Below are positions 25,554 to 34,762 of a stretch of DNA of 64,000 bases, piece after piece. Where the stretch lies: assembly GCA_027365835.1 (NCBI GenBank), contig DAHXLU010000097.1, positions 12,864 to 76,863 on the forward strand, read 5' to 3'. Position numbers and translations under genes: made by a program. Each line of letters begins with the position of its first letter. Positions within the stretch are counted from its first letter, which is position 1. This DNA is from JAJZMA01 sp021850405 (lineage in GTDB: Bacteria; Chloroflexota; Dormibacteria; Aeolococcales; Aeolococcaceae). The notes beneath the pieces were generated by a model, which was given only the letters and a program-made list of their open reading frames with translations, was not told where the DNA came from and ran no database searches.

Positions 25554-26084
25554 TCAGTTGATATCTCTCCTGGATGGGAACGGCCGGACCGCTTGTCTCT
25601 TTGTCTGTTGAGCAAGGGGTTCAAGGGTTTGCAGCTGCTCCAGCAGGTTGGCGATCCGTACCAGAAAAGAGCGGATGCAAGCCTCTGCGACGTGGTGCAG
25701 CAGGATCCTGTCTAGCTCCTGTCCGGCCCTGCCCAGTGGCGTGGTATAGCTCCCAGAGAGTGTTACCTGCGTGAGGACACCGGCAAGTGGCATGAACTCA
25801 AGGTCTCCTTCCAGTCTTGGGAACAGGTTCATGGCACCATCTGCATGCCAGTGGACCGGAAAAACCGTTCCAGCGCCACGGGAAAATGGCATGCCCAGGT
25901 CAAGCTGTACACGCTTGCCGAGCGCAGGCAATACAGGGCTGGGTCCGATTTTCAGGTAGAGTCTTTCTCCTTCGTTGTAGGCCTCTGCCATGTTCTCTGC
26001 GAGCAGGGTATGGAACTCCGCTCCCGGGGGTAGATCAAGGGCCGTAAACGGTACGGGAACCTGGATAAAATCCTGTATGAGCAT
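25554..26084 (-). CDS. hypothetical protein (176 aa), possible SRPBCC-like fold
   Basis: No family is assigned with confidence. The alternating pattern (RVQLDLGMPFSRGAGTVFPV, LEGDLEFMPLAGVLTQVTL, GSYTTPLG) and the long C-terminal helix (ILLHHVAEACIRSFLVRIANLL) resemble small SRPBCC-type ligand-binding proteins. It is the first gene of an operon with the flavin-binding protein, and both lie between the kinase and the regulator. Confidence 0.6.
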   Translation of the reverse strand: MLIQDFIQVPVPFTALDLPPGAEFHTLLAENMAEAYNEGERLYLKIGPSPVLPALGKRVQLDLGMPFSRGAGTVFPVHWHADGAMNLFPRLEGDLEFMPLAGVLTQVTLSGSYTTPLGRAGQELDRILLHHVAEACIRSFLVRIANLLEQLQTLEPLAQQTKRQAVRPFPSRRDIN

Positions 26085-26210
26085 ACGTTCATCCTAGTCC
26101 TAAACCAGAGGTTGCAACAGGGTCCAAAGTCCCATTTTTGAAGGTTACTGGTCCATGGGGCACTGCGCCATCCGCACCATTTGGGTCAGCTATCGTATAC
26201 ACTTTTACAC

Positions 26211-26888
26211 ATGGTTAAGCCCAAAACCAGGGTGCTGATATGTGACGACCATGAACTGGTGCGGCGCGGCATCCGTGATCTGCTTGGCAATGATGCTGCA
26301 ATAGAGATTGCGGGTGAAGCCGGAAGCGGCACCGAAGCGGTTTCGATGGCACTTGCAACCCGGCCCAATGTAATCCTTATGGATGTACGGATGCCGGGGA
26401 TGTCTGGTGTGGAGGCCTGTCGTGCGATCCGGGAAGTTGCTCCAGATATGAAGATATTGATGCTCACCTCCTTTACAGATGATGAGGCACTTTTTGGCGC
26501 GATAATGGCAGGCGCAGCGGGTTATATCCTGAAGCAGATACGGGGCGCCGAACTGCTTGCCTCCATACACAAGGTGGCAGAAGGCAGGAATCTCCTGGAT
26601 GATGGAGCCATGGCCCGGGTTATGGCGCGATTGCGGGGGGAGATTTCAGACGGGAGTCCGGCTTCGTTATTCTCCCTTTCTTCGTTGACTGCGCAGGAGA
26701 GACGTCTTGTTGTCTATGTCGCCGAGGGCAAATCCAATCGGCAGATTGCTACAGAGATGCATCTGGCCGAAAAGACGGTCAAGAATTATGTAAGCAATAT
26801 TCTTCAAAAGCTCGGCCTTGCACGAAGGGCCGAGGTTGCACCATTTCTGAATCGCCAGCATGAAACTACTGATCCACAGGGATGGTGA
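26211..26888 (+). CDS. NarL/FixJ-family response regulator
   Basis: 225 residues from the ATG at 26211. The receiver has D12-D13 (ICDDHELVRRG), phosphoacceptor D58 (VILMDVRMPG), a TSF switch and K (YILKQ). The C-terminal LuxR-type helix-turn-helix is LTAQERRLVVYVAEGKSNRQ with KTVKNYVSNILQKLGL. It is a DNA-binding transcription regulator; the cognate kinase is probably the GAF kinase at 23914. A frame extension of 10 residues upstream is possible but lacks support. Confidence 0.92.
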   Translation: MVKPKTRVLICDDHELVRRGIRDLLGNDAAIEIAGEAGSGTEAVSMALATRPNVILMDVRMPGMSGVEACRAIREVAPDMKILMLTSFTDDEALFGAIMAGAAGYILKQIRGAELLASIHKVAEGRNLLDDGAMARVMARLRGEISDGSPASLFSLSSLTAQERRLVVYVAEGKSNRQIATEMHLAEKTVKNYVSNILQKLGLARRAEVAPFLNRQHETTDPQGW

Positions 26889-26940
26889 CGGGCGCGGATT
26901 CCAGTTCGGGTACTGCCGCTGCTTTGAGATTAGCAAAATA

Positions 26941-26983
26941 CCAGCCTGCCACTTCCTTGCCCAGAGGGAATGTAGCAGGCTGG
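26941..26983. terminator. long hairpin between convergent genes
   Basis: CCAGCCTGC (26941-26949) pairs with GCAGGCTGG (26975-26983), and the inner bases ACTTCC/GGAATGT extend the stem imperfectly. It lies between the regulator (+) and the DoxX-like gene (-). It lacks a T tract. Confidence 0.5.
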
Positions 26984-27045
26984 CTGGGTTATGTCAGGGT
27001 TACCGGTAAGCAGGATCCTCAGGAGCCCTGACGCTGCTTACGTCA

Positions 27046-27612
27046 TTACAGGCGCAGGGCAGGATTGCTGTTTGTGCTCTCTTGCTTCTGCGGAAGGACG
27101 GCCGCCTGTCTGCCCATCAGGAGTTGCGGAGACGAAGGGCTGGCAAGTGCATATACAGCGAGGGCAAAAAGTCCCAGTTCAGCCAGCCCCATGACAAAGT
27201 TGATGCCAGCTGTTGAGGGGCTAAGCCATCCTGCAGCCTCCCAGTAGGCGTAACTCATGATCATGGTGCCAAACGTTGCAATGGCGGTTACAGCCATAAC
27301 TGTCGTCTGGATCGCATGGGTCGCCTGTATGAGCAGCAGTATGCCAGTTGCCATAAGCGCGAGCCCAGCCAGTATCTCTCCCAGTAGAACCAGATACCCA
27401 AACGCAGTGGCATTTGGCAGTACCGTTCCCAGCAGAAAACTTTTCACCCAGCCATTGGGATTTTTGGAGGCAAATGCGCTTATCGTTCCAGCCATTCCCG
27501 AAATGTAGGTTGGGCCGGTCTTCTCCAGTCCACCTGTGAACCATTCATAGCCCAGGATCCCCTGGATAAATCCAACCGCCACCTGATACCGGCCAGCGAG
27601 TACGATCTTCAT
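27046..27612 (-). CDS. DoxX-like integral membrane protein
   Basis: 188 residues with about four to five predicted transmembrane helices. The opening YQVAVGFIQGILGYEWFTGG resembles DoxX/DoxD-like proteins (FLRIALGLLFLWFGLEK), with conserved features such as GYLVLLGEILAGLALM and a C-terminal GLAELGLFALAVYAL. The GGAGG leader supports the ATG at 27612. DoxX proteins are small oxidoreductase-associated membrane proteins; the substrate is not evident. Confidence 0.65.
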   Translation of the reverse strand: MKIVLAGRYQVAVGFIQGILGYEWFTGGLEKTGPTYISGMAGTISAFASKNPNGWVKSFLLGTVLPNATAFGYLVLLGEILAGLALMATGILLLIQATHAIQTTVMAVTAIATFGTMIMSYAYWEAAGWLSPSTAGINFVMGLAELGLFALAVYALASPSSPQLLMGRQAAVLPQKQESTNSNPALRL

Positions 27613-27816
27613 GATCTACCTCCGCAGGATCCTAGGCTTGCCGTGCAAGCTTTTGTGAGATCAGATCCTTTTGCCTTGTGGCTTAAACATATCCAGCAGA
27701 AAGGAGGGGAACCAGAGGCGTTGGACCTCAATTAGTGTGCCAAAGGTCACTGCGTGGCGGCCAGAGCAAATTTTTTGGCTGAGCACGGGGTTACCATGCC
27801 TTTTCGACCGTTTTGG

Positions 27817-28212
27817 TCAGTAGATGCCAAGCTCCAGCTTGGCCTCATCCGACGCCATCAGCCGTGGGTCCCATGGAGGGGACCAGACTATGTTGACTTT
27901 TACGTCCTTTACCCCTGGGAGGGGGGCACACACCGCATGCGCCTGGGTCTGGATTACGCTGCCGAGGGGGCAGTAGGGAGATGTCAGTGTTATGTCAATG
28001 TTGAGCAGTCCATTCTGATCCAGGGTCGCTCCGTAGACCAGGCCTAGGCTCACGATATCGATGCCAAGTTCAGGGTCGTAGACCTCTGACAGGGCATCAA
28101 ATATTAGCGCTTCGCTAGCCCTGTACGGGGTTGGGGACAGATTTTCCGTCACGGGCGAATCCGTATCTCCTGTAGCCGCATCTCCTTCCCGGTGTTCCCT
28201 GGCATCTTTCAT
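27817..28212 (-). CDS. sufT: SufT/MIP18-family (DUF59) iron-sulfur assembly factor
   Basis: 131 residues. The MIP18 domain has DALSEVYDPELGIDIVSLGL and the conserved TSPYCPLG cysteine motif. SufT supports maturation and delivery of [Fe-S] clusters in Actinomycetota and Firmicutes. A polar ~30-residue N-terminal extension precedes the domain. It is the last gene of the SUF operon, overlapping sufU by 4 bases. Confidence 0.9.
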   Translation of the reverse strand: MKDAREHREGDAATGDTDSPVTENLSPTPYRASEALIFDALSEVYDPELGIDIVSLGLVYGATLDQNGLLNIDITLTSPYCPLGSVIQTQAHAVCAPLPGVKDVKVNIVWSPPWDPRLMASDEAKLELGIY

Positions 28213-28751
28213 GCTCTTTCCTCTGGTCCATCCGCGCTGCCCTTTCCTGCCATGTCAGAAAGTAGCTCCAGTAGTCCATTCCAGGCCAGCGTGGCACACT
28301 TGGTGCGGGCTGGATAACTGCGCACCCCACCCAGCGCCTCGACATCCCCTGGGGGAACTGTTGCCTCTTGCCCCATGATGAATGCCTTGACATTTTTTGC
28401 AAGATCCATGCACTCAGCAACCGATTTACCTTCTACCTCGTCGCACATGATGCTGGCTGAGGCCTGGCTTATCGAGCAACCAGTACCATCAAACGCAATC
28501 GCGCTGATGGCACCATCTGGCGTGATGCTGGCCCAGAGACGCAGGTCATCGCCACAAACTGGATTATGTGCTGAAAGCACGCCAGGACCGGACTCGGCCA
28601 GGGCACGGTGGTGATGGGGGTACCGATAATGGTCGAGTATGATCTCCCGGAAGAGGTCCTCGTCCTCTGGCTGGGAAGGGCTGGCAGATTCCAGATTGTT
28701 CTGTCCCACAGTAGTTTGATTGTAGCGCGGGGCGGTGGCAGGATAAGGCAT
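28209..28751 (-). CDS. sufU: iron-sulfur cluster assembly protein SufU
   Basis: 180 residues from MPYPATAPRY, chosen because it begins 2 bases after the sufS stop. The longer frame runs into sufS. The SufU motifs are present: HYRYPHHHRAL, NPVCGDDLRLW, GTGCSISQASASIMCDEV (with the SufU-type insertion typical of Gram-positives) and RTKCATLAW. The three zinc/sulfur-transfer cysteines and Asp are in place. SufU accepts persulfide from SufS. Confidence 0.93.
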   Translation of the reverse strand: MPYPATAPRYNQTTVGQNNLESASPSQPEDEDLFREIILDHYRYPHHHRALAESGPGVLSAHNPVCGDDLRLWASITPDGAISAIAFDGTGCSISQASASIMCDEVEGKSVAECMDLAKNVKAFIMGQEATVPPGDVEALGGVRSYPARTKCATLAWNGLLELLSDMAGKGSADGPEERA

Positions 28752-28753
28752 TG

Positions 28754-30022
28754 TCAGGCAAATATCCCTATGACTTTTCTTACTCCGGCTACAAGAGTGC
28801 TGACATCCTGCGGGTTGTTGTACAGATAGCTGGAGGCCCTTGTAGTGGCACTGACCCCCAGACGGTGCATTAGTGGTTGACAGCAATGGTGTCCAGCGCG
28901 TACGGCGATGCCCTCCCGGTCAAGGATGGTGGCTACGTCATGTGGATGGACGCCTGCCACAGAAAAAGATACTGTTCCGGTTGCCGCCTGCTCGCTCCCA
29001 AGGACGGTCACTCCTGCGATCTGTTCCAGGGACTGCCGGATCAGCGTCCCCATGTACAGGTCGTGCTGGGCGATATTTTCCATCCCTATTGCGTTCAGGT
29101 AGTTTATCGCTGCCCGCATTCCGGCCACGCCAGCCACATCGGGGGTCCCGGCTTCAAACTTGTGCGGCACTTCGGCCCAGGTCGATGTAAGGCTGTCAAC
29201 GCGGTCTATCATGCTCCCTCCGCCCAGGAATGGTCCCAGTCTTTCCAGGAGCGAGGGCCGGGCCCACAGGACCCCTATCCCCATTGGTCCGAGCATCTTA
29301 TGCCCTGAGAACGCAATAAAGTCACAATCCAGGTCCCTGACTGAAAGTTTTCTGTGCGGCGCAGTCTGTGCAGCATCAATGCAAACCAGCGCTCCACATG
29401 CGTGAGCGGCCGCTATGACTGGCTCGACAGGCTGGAGTGTTCCCAGTACGTTGCTGGCGTGACTGATGCTGACAATACGGGTGGGGCCAGCCATGAGCAA
29501 AGCTGCATGTTCCAGATCCAGCTGGCCATCGTCTCCGACCCTGATGTATTGCAGGTCAAAGTGGCGGCGCTCTCTCGCGAGCTGCCACGGCACCACGTTG
29601 CTGTGATGCTCAAGCTGCGTCAGGACCACCCGATCTTTCTCTCCCAGCCCGGCGGTAGAAACACTTGCTACAAGATTCAATGCTTCGGTAGTGTTGCGGA
29701 CAAATACGATGCCAGCAGGATCAGCATCTATGAACCCAGCTACCTCGTTTCGGCCGTCTTCCAGGATCGCGGTTGCCTCATTGCCCAGAAAATGTGCACC
29801 CCGGTGGACGTTTGCGTTGGATGTAGCGTAGTACTCTGCAATGGCACCAATCACCGCTGACGGCTTCTGGGACGTTGCTGCCGAATCTAGATAGGTGAGC
29901 GGTTTGCCGTTGATCGTACGGCCCAGGATGGGAAAATCCTTCCGGATGGCCGGGTTTATCGAGCCAGTATCTGGCTGGGTAGCCCCCGGTCTTTCCATTG
30001 CTGATGTGATGGGGGTATTCAT
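28754..30022 (-). CDS. sufS: cysteine desulfurase SufS (group II)
   Basis: 422 residues. It shows the PLP lysine in FIAFSGHKMLGPMGIG, the catalytic Cys in VRAGHHCCQPLMHRLG, and TTEALNLVA/YSNPCYSST-equivalent segments. Group II SufS enzymes release sulfur as persulfide and pass it to SufU. The ATG overlaps the end of the Rieske gene by 4 bases. Confidence 0.96.
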   Translation of the reverse strand: MNTPITSAMERPGATQPDTGSINPAIRKDFPILGRTINGKPLTYLDSAATSQKPSAVIGAIAEYYATSNANVHRGAHFLGNEATAILEDGRNEVAGFIDADPAGIVFVRNTTEALNLVASVSTAGLGEKDRVVLTQLEHHSNVVPWQLARERRHFDLQYIRVGDDGQLDLEHAALLMAGPTRIVSISHASNVLGTLQPVEPVIAAAHACGALVCIDAAQTAPHRKLSVRDLDCDFIAFSGHKMLGPMGIGVLWARPSLLERLGPFLGGGSMIDRVDSLTSTWAEVPHKFEAGTPDVAGVAGMRAAINYLNAIGMENIAQHDLYMGTLIRQSLEQIAGVTVLGSEQAATGTVSFSVAGVHPHDVATILDREGIAVRAGHHCCQPLMHRLGVSATTRASSYLYNNPQDVSTLVAGVRKVIGIFA

Positions 30023-30357
30023 GGTGACAGGCGTACTTCCAGCTGGTTCTGGACCACCCTTGTTTCATACACTGCTATGGGCTCAACCGCCGGAAGGCAT
30101 AGGGGTTGGCCGGTACGCAGGTCAAACTGCGAGCCATGCAATGGACATTCTATGCGGCACCGTTCTACATCCAGGTCGCCATCACTCAGTGATGCCTCGG
30201 CGTGGCTACAGGTATCATCAATTGCAAAAAATTCCTGATTCACATTGAAGATCGCCACCGCCCGGCCGTCAATCTCTACCCGGGCAGCATTGCCAGCCGG
30301 CAGGATGGTGAATGGATCCTGGACAATGGGAATCCACGCTGCGGTCTGTTCCTGCAT
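30019..30357 (-). CDS. Rieske [2Fe-2S] ferredoxin in the SUF operon
   Basis: 112 residues with the Rieske cluster motifs CSHAEASLSDGDL (CxH) and CPLHGSQFDLRTG (CxxH), giving the Cys2His2 ligands. It is a small soluble Rieske domain of the type found in bacterial dioxygenases and in SUF operons of several phyla. It sits between sufD and sufS with a 4-base overlap with sufS, so it is probably an electron carrier for assembly. Confidence 0.92.
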   Translation of the reverse strand: MQEQTAAWIPIVQDPFTILPAGNAARVEIDGRAVAIFNVNQEFFAIDDTCSHAEASLSDGDLDVERCRIECPLHGSQFDLRTGQPLCLPAVEPIAVYETRVVQNQLEVRLSP

Positions 30358-30368
30358 GCCTGCTCTGC

Positions 30369-31898
30369 CTAGGGGTGTTGCCAGCGGGCTATTTTTTCGT
30401 CCAGAAGCCGGGCGCTGACAGCGGCTATGGACGGGAAGGGAGCAGCGGCCAGGATATCCTCAAAGAAGCCCCGTACGATGAGTCTGTCGACCTCATGGGA
30501 AGGGATTCCCCTGGAGGTCATATAGAAGCGCTCATTGTCATCAATATGGCCAGCAGTGGCGCCGTGCCCACAGCGTACGTCGTTGGCACCAATTTCCAGA
30601 CGCGGGATACTGTCAGCCTTGGCGCCCGGGTCCAGCAGGAGATTCCTGTTGGAGACGTAACCATCTGTCTTCTGGGCGGACGGCAATACCTCGATGAGGC
30701 CGCTGTAGACGCTGGTTGCATGGTCGGATACCGCACATTTCAGGGTAAACCTGCTCCTTGTATCCTCTCCCAGGTGGCGCTGGAGGCTCTGGTGGTCCAG
30801 ATGCTGGCTGCTGCTGGCAAAAGCAATGCCGCTTATCTCTGCATCCGATCCCCTGCCGACGAGGTTCACATCAAACCAGGATTTTTCAGTTCCAGCACCC
30901 AGTCTCGATACGAGCGCGGATAGTCGGGCCTCCTGCTCCAGCTGGATCAGGGTGTGGCTTACGTGCCAGGTGGTTAAAGGCTGCTCCTGCAACGTGCCAT
31001 ATGACAGCTGGGCTCCCCGTCCCACCATGGCGAGCGTAGCGGCGAGGGTACAGGTGGGGATGGCTGTCTGGGGCTCGGGAGTGTAATACCCAAAGCCGCC
31101 ATCTCCTGTCCACGAACTCTCTGAACTGTCTGGAGTGTCCTGGGCCCCCTCTTCCACCTTCCGGTACTGGTCACAGACCGAAAGCGAGCTGTCTTCTCCC
31201 AGCCAGAGCAGCGTAGCCGGAACCGAGAGGGCACCTGAGAGGTCATGCACTATCCACAAGGATGGGGAAAGGTGCGTTCCTGCAGGTGCTGTTATCAGCG
31301 CACCGCCATTCCATAGCGCCTGCCATGCGGCGGTGAGGGGCCCATCACCTTCCAAAAGAGAGAGCAGCTGCCTGATCCTTGTTGCGGCCGTATCGTCCAT
31401 ATTGGCCAGCGAGCCAAGTGCAACAATGCTGACACCGGATTGCTCCAGCGCCTCCAGATCCTGCTGACTGCCATGGAGCGATACGCCCTGGCGAGTTATG
31501 GCAGCAACGATGGTTCCTGAATGCTCCAGGCTATCGTCCCCAAAAGGAACCAGATCAGACATCCCGCGGGCAGCCTGGGCCGCATCGGCTGACGCTCCTT
31601 CGGAACGTGCCTGTTGCTGCGGGCTAGCCAGCCTTAGTTGCTGTTTTTCCAGAAGCTCATAGAGGGGTAGCCGGGAAGCATCGGTACGACGCCAGTCCTC
31701 ATCCCTTGTGGATGACGGGGCGGGGGCCGCGACAAATCGTTCCCAGAAGCGGTCCCGGCGCTGCCTGAGCCAGTCTGGCCCGGCTACCTGCTGCGGTCGC
31801 TGCAGCAACCTCTGTAAGGAGGGAGCTGCAGCCCTGGCGGTGCCCAGCGGCTGGCGTGGTCCTTTTGGGGAAACCCGGGTGACAAGTACCTCAGCCAA
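30369..31898 (-). CDS. sufD: SufD, FeS assembly scaffold component
   Basis: 509 residues, longer than the common ~400-430. The C-terminal SufBD beta-helix shows GCA-type repeats ([17 protein letters not shown], then [41 protein letters not shown]) and ends with the ITRGIPxxEVDRLI-type tail ([18 protein letters not shown]). The N-terminus is lengthened and low in similarity. SufD partners SufB in the SufBC2D complex. It overlaps sufB by 8 bases. Confidence 0.93.
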   Translation of the reverse strand: MAEVLVTRVSPKGPRQPLGTARAAAPSLQRLLQRPQQVAGPDWLRQRRDRFWERFVAAPAPSSTRDEDWRRTDASRLPLYELLEKQQLRLASPQQQARSEGASADAAQAARGMSDLVPFGDDSLEHSGTIVAAITRQGVSLHGSQQDLEALEQSGVSIVALGSLANMDDTAATRIRQLLSLLEGDGPLTAAWQALWNGGALITAPAGTHLSPSLWIVHDLSGALSVPATLLWLGEDSSLSVCDQYRKVEEGAQDTPDSSESSWTGDGGFGYYTPEPQTAIPTCTLAATLAMVGRGAQLSYGTLQEQPLTTWHVSHTLIQLEQEARLSALVSRLGAGTEKSWFDVNLVGRGSDAEISGIAFASSSQHLDHQSLQRHLGEDTRSRFTLKCAVSDHATSVYSGLIEVLPSAQKTDGYVSNRNLLLDPGAKADSIPRLEIGANDVRCGHGATAGHIDDNERFYMTSRGIPSHEVDRLIVRGFFEDILAAAPFPSIAAVSARLLDEKIARWQHP

Positions 31899-33291
31899 CA
31901 GATCCCTCCATGGATGCTGTGAGCAGCCGGTTCAGCTCCACGGCGTACTCCATGGGCAGCTCCTTGACAAACGGTTCGAAAAATCCATTTACGATTAGCG
32001 CAGTGGCTTCCTCTTCTGACAGGCCCCGTGAGGTCATGTAAAAGAGCTGTTCCTCCCCAACCTTGCTGACGGATGCTTCGTGTCCGATGGTTACATCCGG
32101 GTTCTCTACATCCATGTATGGATAGGTATCGCTCCGGGACTCAGTGTCGAGCAGCAGGGCGTCACACCTGACATTGATATGTACGTCAAAGGCCTTGGGG
32201 TGGACCTTGATGTGGCCACGGTATGAGGTCCTGCCGCTTCCCTTGCTGATGGAGCGCGAGACTATGTTGCTTGTTGTATGCGGAGCTACATGAATCGCCT
32301 TTGCTCCGGCATCCTGGTGCTGGCCAGTACCAGCAAACGCCGCCGACAGCACCTCTCCGTGGGCTCCTTCCCCCATCAGGTATATGGAGGGGTACTTCAT
32401 GGTTACCTTGGAGCCAAGATTGCCATCTATCCATTCCATCCGCGCGTGGGCATAGACCATTGCCCGCTTGGTCACGAGGTTATATACGTTGTCGGACCAG
32501 TTCTGGATGGTGGTATACCGGACATGCGCGCCTGGGTGGGCCACGATCTCCACTACGGCCGAATGCAGCGAATCGCTGGAGTAATTGGGAGCCGTGCACC
32601 CCTCGATGTAGTGAACATACGAGCCTTCTTCTGCAATTATCAGGGTCCGCTCGAACTGCCCCATGTTGTCGCTGTTGATGCGGAAATATGCCTGGAGTGG
32701 TATCTCTACCCGGACCCCCTTGGGCACGTATACGAAAGATCCGCCTGACCATACAGCACTGTTCAGGGCGGCAAACTTGTTGTCGTTGGAGGGAATTATG
32801 GTCCCAAAATAGGACCGGAAAAGCTCCTCGTGTTCCCGCAGGCCGCTATCACAATCCGAAAAGAATACGCCCTGTTTTGCCAGGTCTTCCCTGATGCTGT
32901 GGTATACAACTTCAGAGTCGTACTGTGCGCTTACTCCAGCCAGAAACTTGCGCTCTGCCTGCGGGATACCCAGCCGGTCAAAGGTCTGCTTGATTGAGTC
33001 GGGGACATCATCCCAGCTTCGCTTCTGTTCATCTACGGGCTTGATGTAGTAGTAGATATTGTCAAAGTCAATCCCGGAGAGGTCGGCACCCCAGGTTGGC
33101 ATCGGGCGATCCCGGAAATGCTGCAGTGCCTTCAGGCGGTACTCCAGCATCCACAGTGGTTCGTTCTTGTGCGCTGATATCGCACGAACTACCTCTTCGG
33201 TGAGCCCCTTTTCAGTCTTGAAGACCGATACATCAATGTCATGGAATCCATATTCGTAGTCCTTGGAGAGGGACGCAGCCTCAATGCTCAT
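31891..33291 (-). CDS. sufB: SufB, FeS cluster scaffold protein
   Basis: 466 residues, the normal SufB length. It carries [18 protein letters not shown], the [13 protein letters not shown] motif, [19 protein letters not shown], a Cys in VRCDALLLD aligned with the cluster-assembly cysteine region, and the C-terminal [20 protein letters not shown]. SufB is where [4Fe-4S] clusters form. It overlaps sufC (4 bases) and sufD (8 bases). Confidence 0.97.
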   Translation of the reverse strand: MSIEAASLSKDYEYGFHDIDVSVFKTEKGLTEEVVRAISAHKNEPLWMLEYRLKALQHFRDRPMPTWGADLSGIDFDNIYYYIKPVDEQKRSWDDVPDSIKQTFDRLGIPQAERKFLAGVSAQYDSEVVYHSIREDLAKQGVFFSDCDSGLREHEELFRSYFGTIIPSNDNKFAALNSAVWSGGSFVYVPKGVRVEIPLQAYFRINSDNMGQFERTLIIAEEGSYVHYIEGCTAPNYSSDSLHSAVVEIVAHPGAHVRYTTIQNWSDNVYNLVTKRAMVYAHARMEWIDGNLGSKVTMKYPSIYLMGEGAHGEVLSAAFAGTGQHQDAGAKAIHVAPHTTSNIVSRSISKGSGRTSYRGHIKVHPKAFDVHINVRCDALLLDTESRSDTYPYMDVENPDVTIGHEASVSKVGEEQLFYMTSRGLSEEEATALIVNGFFEPFVKELPMEYAVELNRLLTASMEGSVG

Positions 33292-34061
33292 ACCGGCAGC
33301 GCCTCCGGACTGGCCGCTTCGGGCCCAAGGATGGGTTCATATCCAGACTTTTCTATCGTCCGTGCCAGCTCTGCCTCGCCGGACGCAACGATTTTGCCTG
33401 CGTGCAGGATGTGGACATAGTCGGGCTGGAGCTGTTCCAGGATACGGTAGTAATGGGTAATTACCAGGACACCCATGTCTGGATTCCTGAGCTGGGACAC
33501 TCCGTCTGCCACTATGCGCAGTGCGTCTACGTCGAGCCCGGAATCGGTTTCATCCAGGATGGCCAGTCTGGGTTTCAGCATCGCCATCTGGAGGATCTCG
33601 CACCGCTTCTTCTCACCACCGGAAAATCCGTCATTGAGATAGCGGCTGCGGAAGGCAGGGTCTATCTTCAGTTTTTCCATCTCGGCTGTGAGAGCTTTCA
33701 TAAATTCGCGGGCAGGCAACTCCTTCCCCTGGGAGCGCATCGCTGCACGCAGGAAGTTGACCACTGTGACACCAGGTACAGCGACTGGGTACTGGAAGGA
33801 CAAAAAGATCCCGAGACGGGCGCGCTGGTCGGCCCTGAGATGGGTTATATCCTGTCCCGCAAAATGGATGCTGCCCGAGGTTATCGTATATGCGGGGTGG
33901 CCCATAAGGGTATGTGCGAGGGTGCTCTTGCCTGAACCGTTTGGGCCCATAAGTGCGTGTACCTCACCTGCTGGAACGCTGAGGTCGACACCGGAGAGGA
34001 TCTCTTTCCCAGCAGTTGTGACCCGAAGATTCTTGACCGTAAGTCCCTCAGACCTGGGCAC
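33288..34061 (-). CDS. sufC: SufC, ATPase of the SUF complex
   Basis: 257 residues, an ABC ATPase: Walker [13 protein letters not shown], the signature [14 protein letters not shown], Walker [18 protein letters not shown]. The SufC-specific LDETDSGLD is clear. It drives the conformational cycle of SufBC2D. Here sufC comes first, as in Firmicutes, not after sufD as in most Actinomycetota. It overlaps the Rrf2 gene by 14 bases. Confidence 0.97.
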   Translation of the reverse strand: MPRSEGLTVKNLRVTTAGKEILSGVDLSVPAGEVHALMGPNGSGKSTLAHTLMGHPAYTITSGSIHFAGQDITHLRADQRARLGIFLSFQYPVAVPGVTVVNFLRAAMRSQGKELPAREFMKALTAEMEKLKIDPAFRSRYLNDGFSGGEKKRCEILQMAMLKPRLAILDETDSGLDVDALRIVADGVSQLRNPDMGVLVITHYYRILEQLQPDYVHILHAGKIVASGEAELARTIEKSGYEPILGPEAASPEALPV

Positions 34062-34620
34062 GCGCTACCTCCTGACTGTGTGTTGCTTTCTGTTCTGCCT
34101 GCCACTGGTATCCTTCTTCCGGAGTGGCCGGGTTGTCATCCTCGCCCCAGGCGGCGCCAGTCGCCATGGCGGCTATGGTCTGGTCCTGTAGCAGCTTGTC
34201 GAGGGTGGCATCGGCAAGCACAGCATCAATTGACTGTTTTACGTGCTTCCACAGCTGCTGGGAGCCGCAATCGCCTTCCTTTGGGCAGCTGCCAGGGCTG
34301 TAGGAGATGGAGACACAGTCCACCGGAGCGATTTCGCCTTCAACGGCAGAGATGATCTCAAGGGCGGTTATGCTCTGCCCCGGGCGTGCCAGCAGGTAAC
34401 CGCCGTGGGCCCCCCTGACAGCGGTAATCAGGCCGGCTTTCCTAAGCGCTGCCGCCAGCTGCTCCAGAAAGGGCAGCGGCATTCCCTGCTTTCTGGAAAC
34501 TTCGGCCAGGGAGATAGGCCCGGCTGGGTTCCTTGCCACCTCGGTCATAAGGCGGAGCGCATAATGGGCTCTGGCTGAGGAGCGCATCGTGCTGGTATGG
34601 CGATGATTTCCGACTTGCAT
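34048..34620 (-). CDS. Rrf2-family transcription regulator of the SUF operon
   Basis: 190 residues from MQVGNHRHTSTM, or 179 from the MRSSARAHYAL Met. The winged helix is SARAHYALRLMTEVARNP...SLAEVSRKQGMPLPFLEQLAAAL, with the Rrf2 strand LITAVRGAHGGYLLARP. Three cysteines occur as C-x9-C-x5-C (DCVSISYSPGSC, then KEGDC), close to the IscR-type cluster site (C-x5-C-x5-C). This suggests an FeS-sensing repressor of the downstream suf genes, as IscR/SufR in other bacteria. Function is inferred from family and position. Confidence 0.9.
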   Translation of the reverse strand: MQVGNHRHTSTMRSSARAHYALRLMTEVARNPAGPISLAEVSRKQGMPLPFLEQLAAALRKAGLITAVRGAHGGYLLARPGQSITALEIISAVEGEIAPVDCVSISYSPGSCPKEGDCGSQQLWKHVKQSIDAVLADATLDKLLQDQTIAAMATGAAWGEDDNPATPEEGYQWQAEQKATHSQEVARAQV

Positions 34621-34660
34621 AGTACGGATTATACTCCTTCCCGTGGGCGACCGCTGTCGT
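34621..34660 (-). promoter_or_regulatory. promoter and possible operator of the SUF operon
   Basis: On the minus strand a perfect TATAAT (34628-34633) lies 7 bases before the ATG at 34620, so transcription could start at or near the ATG, giving a leaderless mRNA. No good -35 was found. AGTA...TACT (34621-34624 and 34632-34635) is a short inverted repeat over the start site, a possible autoregulatory operator. Confidence 0.4.
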
Positions 34661-34762
34661 TGCCCTGCAGTGCCAACCGGAACCGGCTTCCACCCGGCCT
34701 GCCATTTTGCCTTTCTGCCTCTGGGGCCGCAGGCCTGGGAGGGGGGTGGCCAGCCTGGTCGT

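Noticed and set aside
34227..34242. parS-like sequence TGTTTTACGTGCTTCC in the Rrf2 gene
   Set aside because: Only the first half resembles parS; the palindrome is lost, so it is not counted as a second site.
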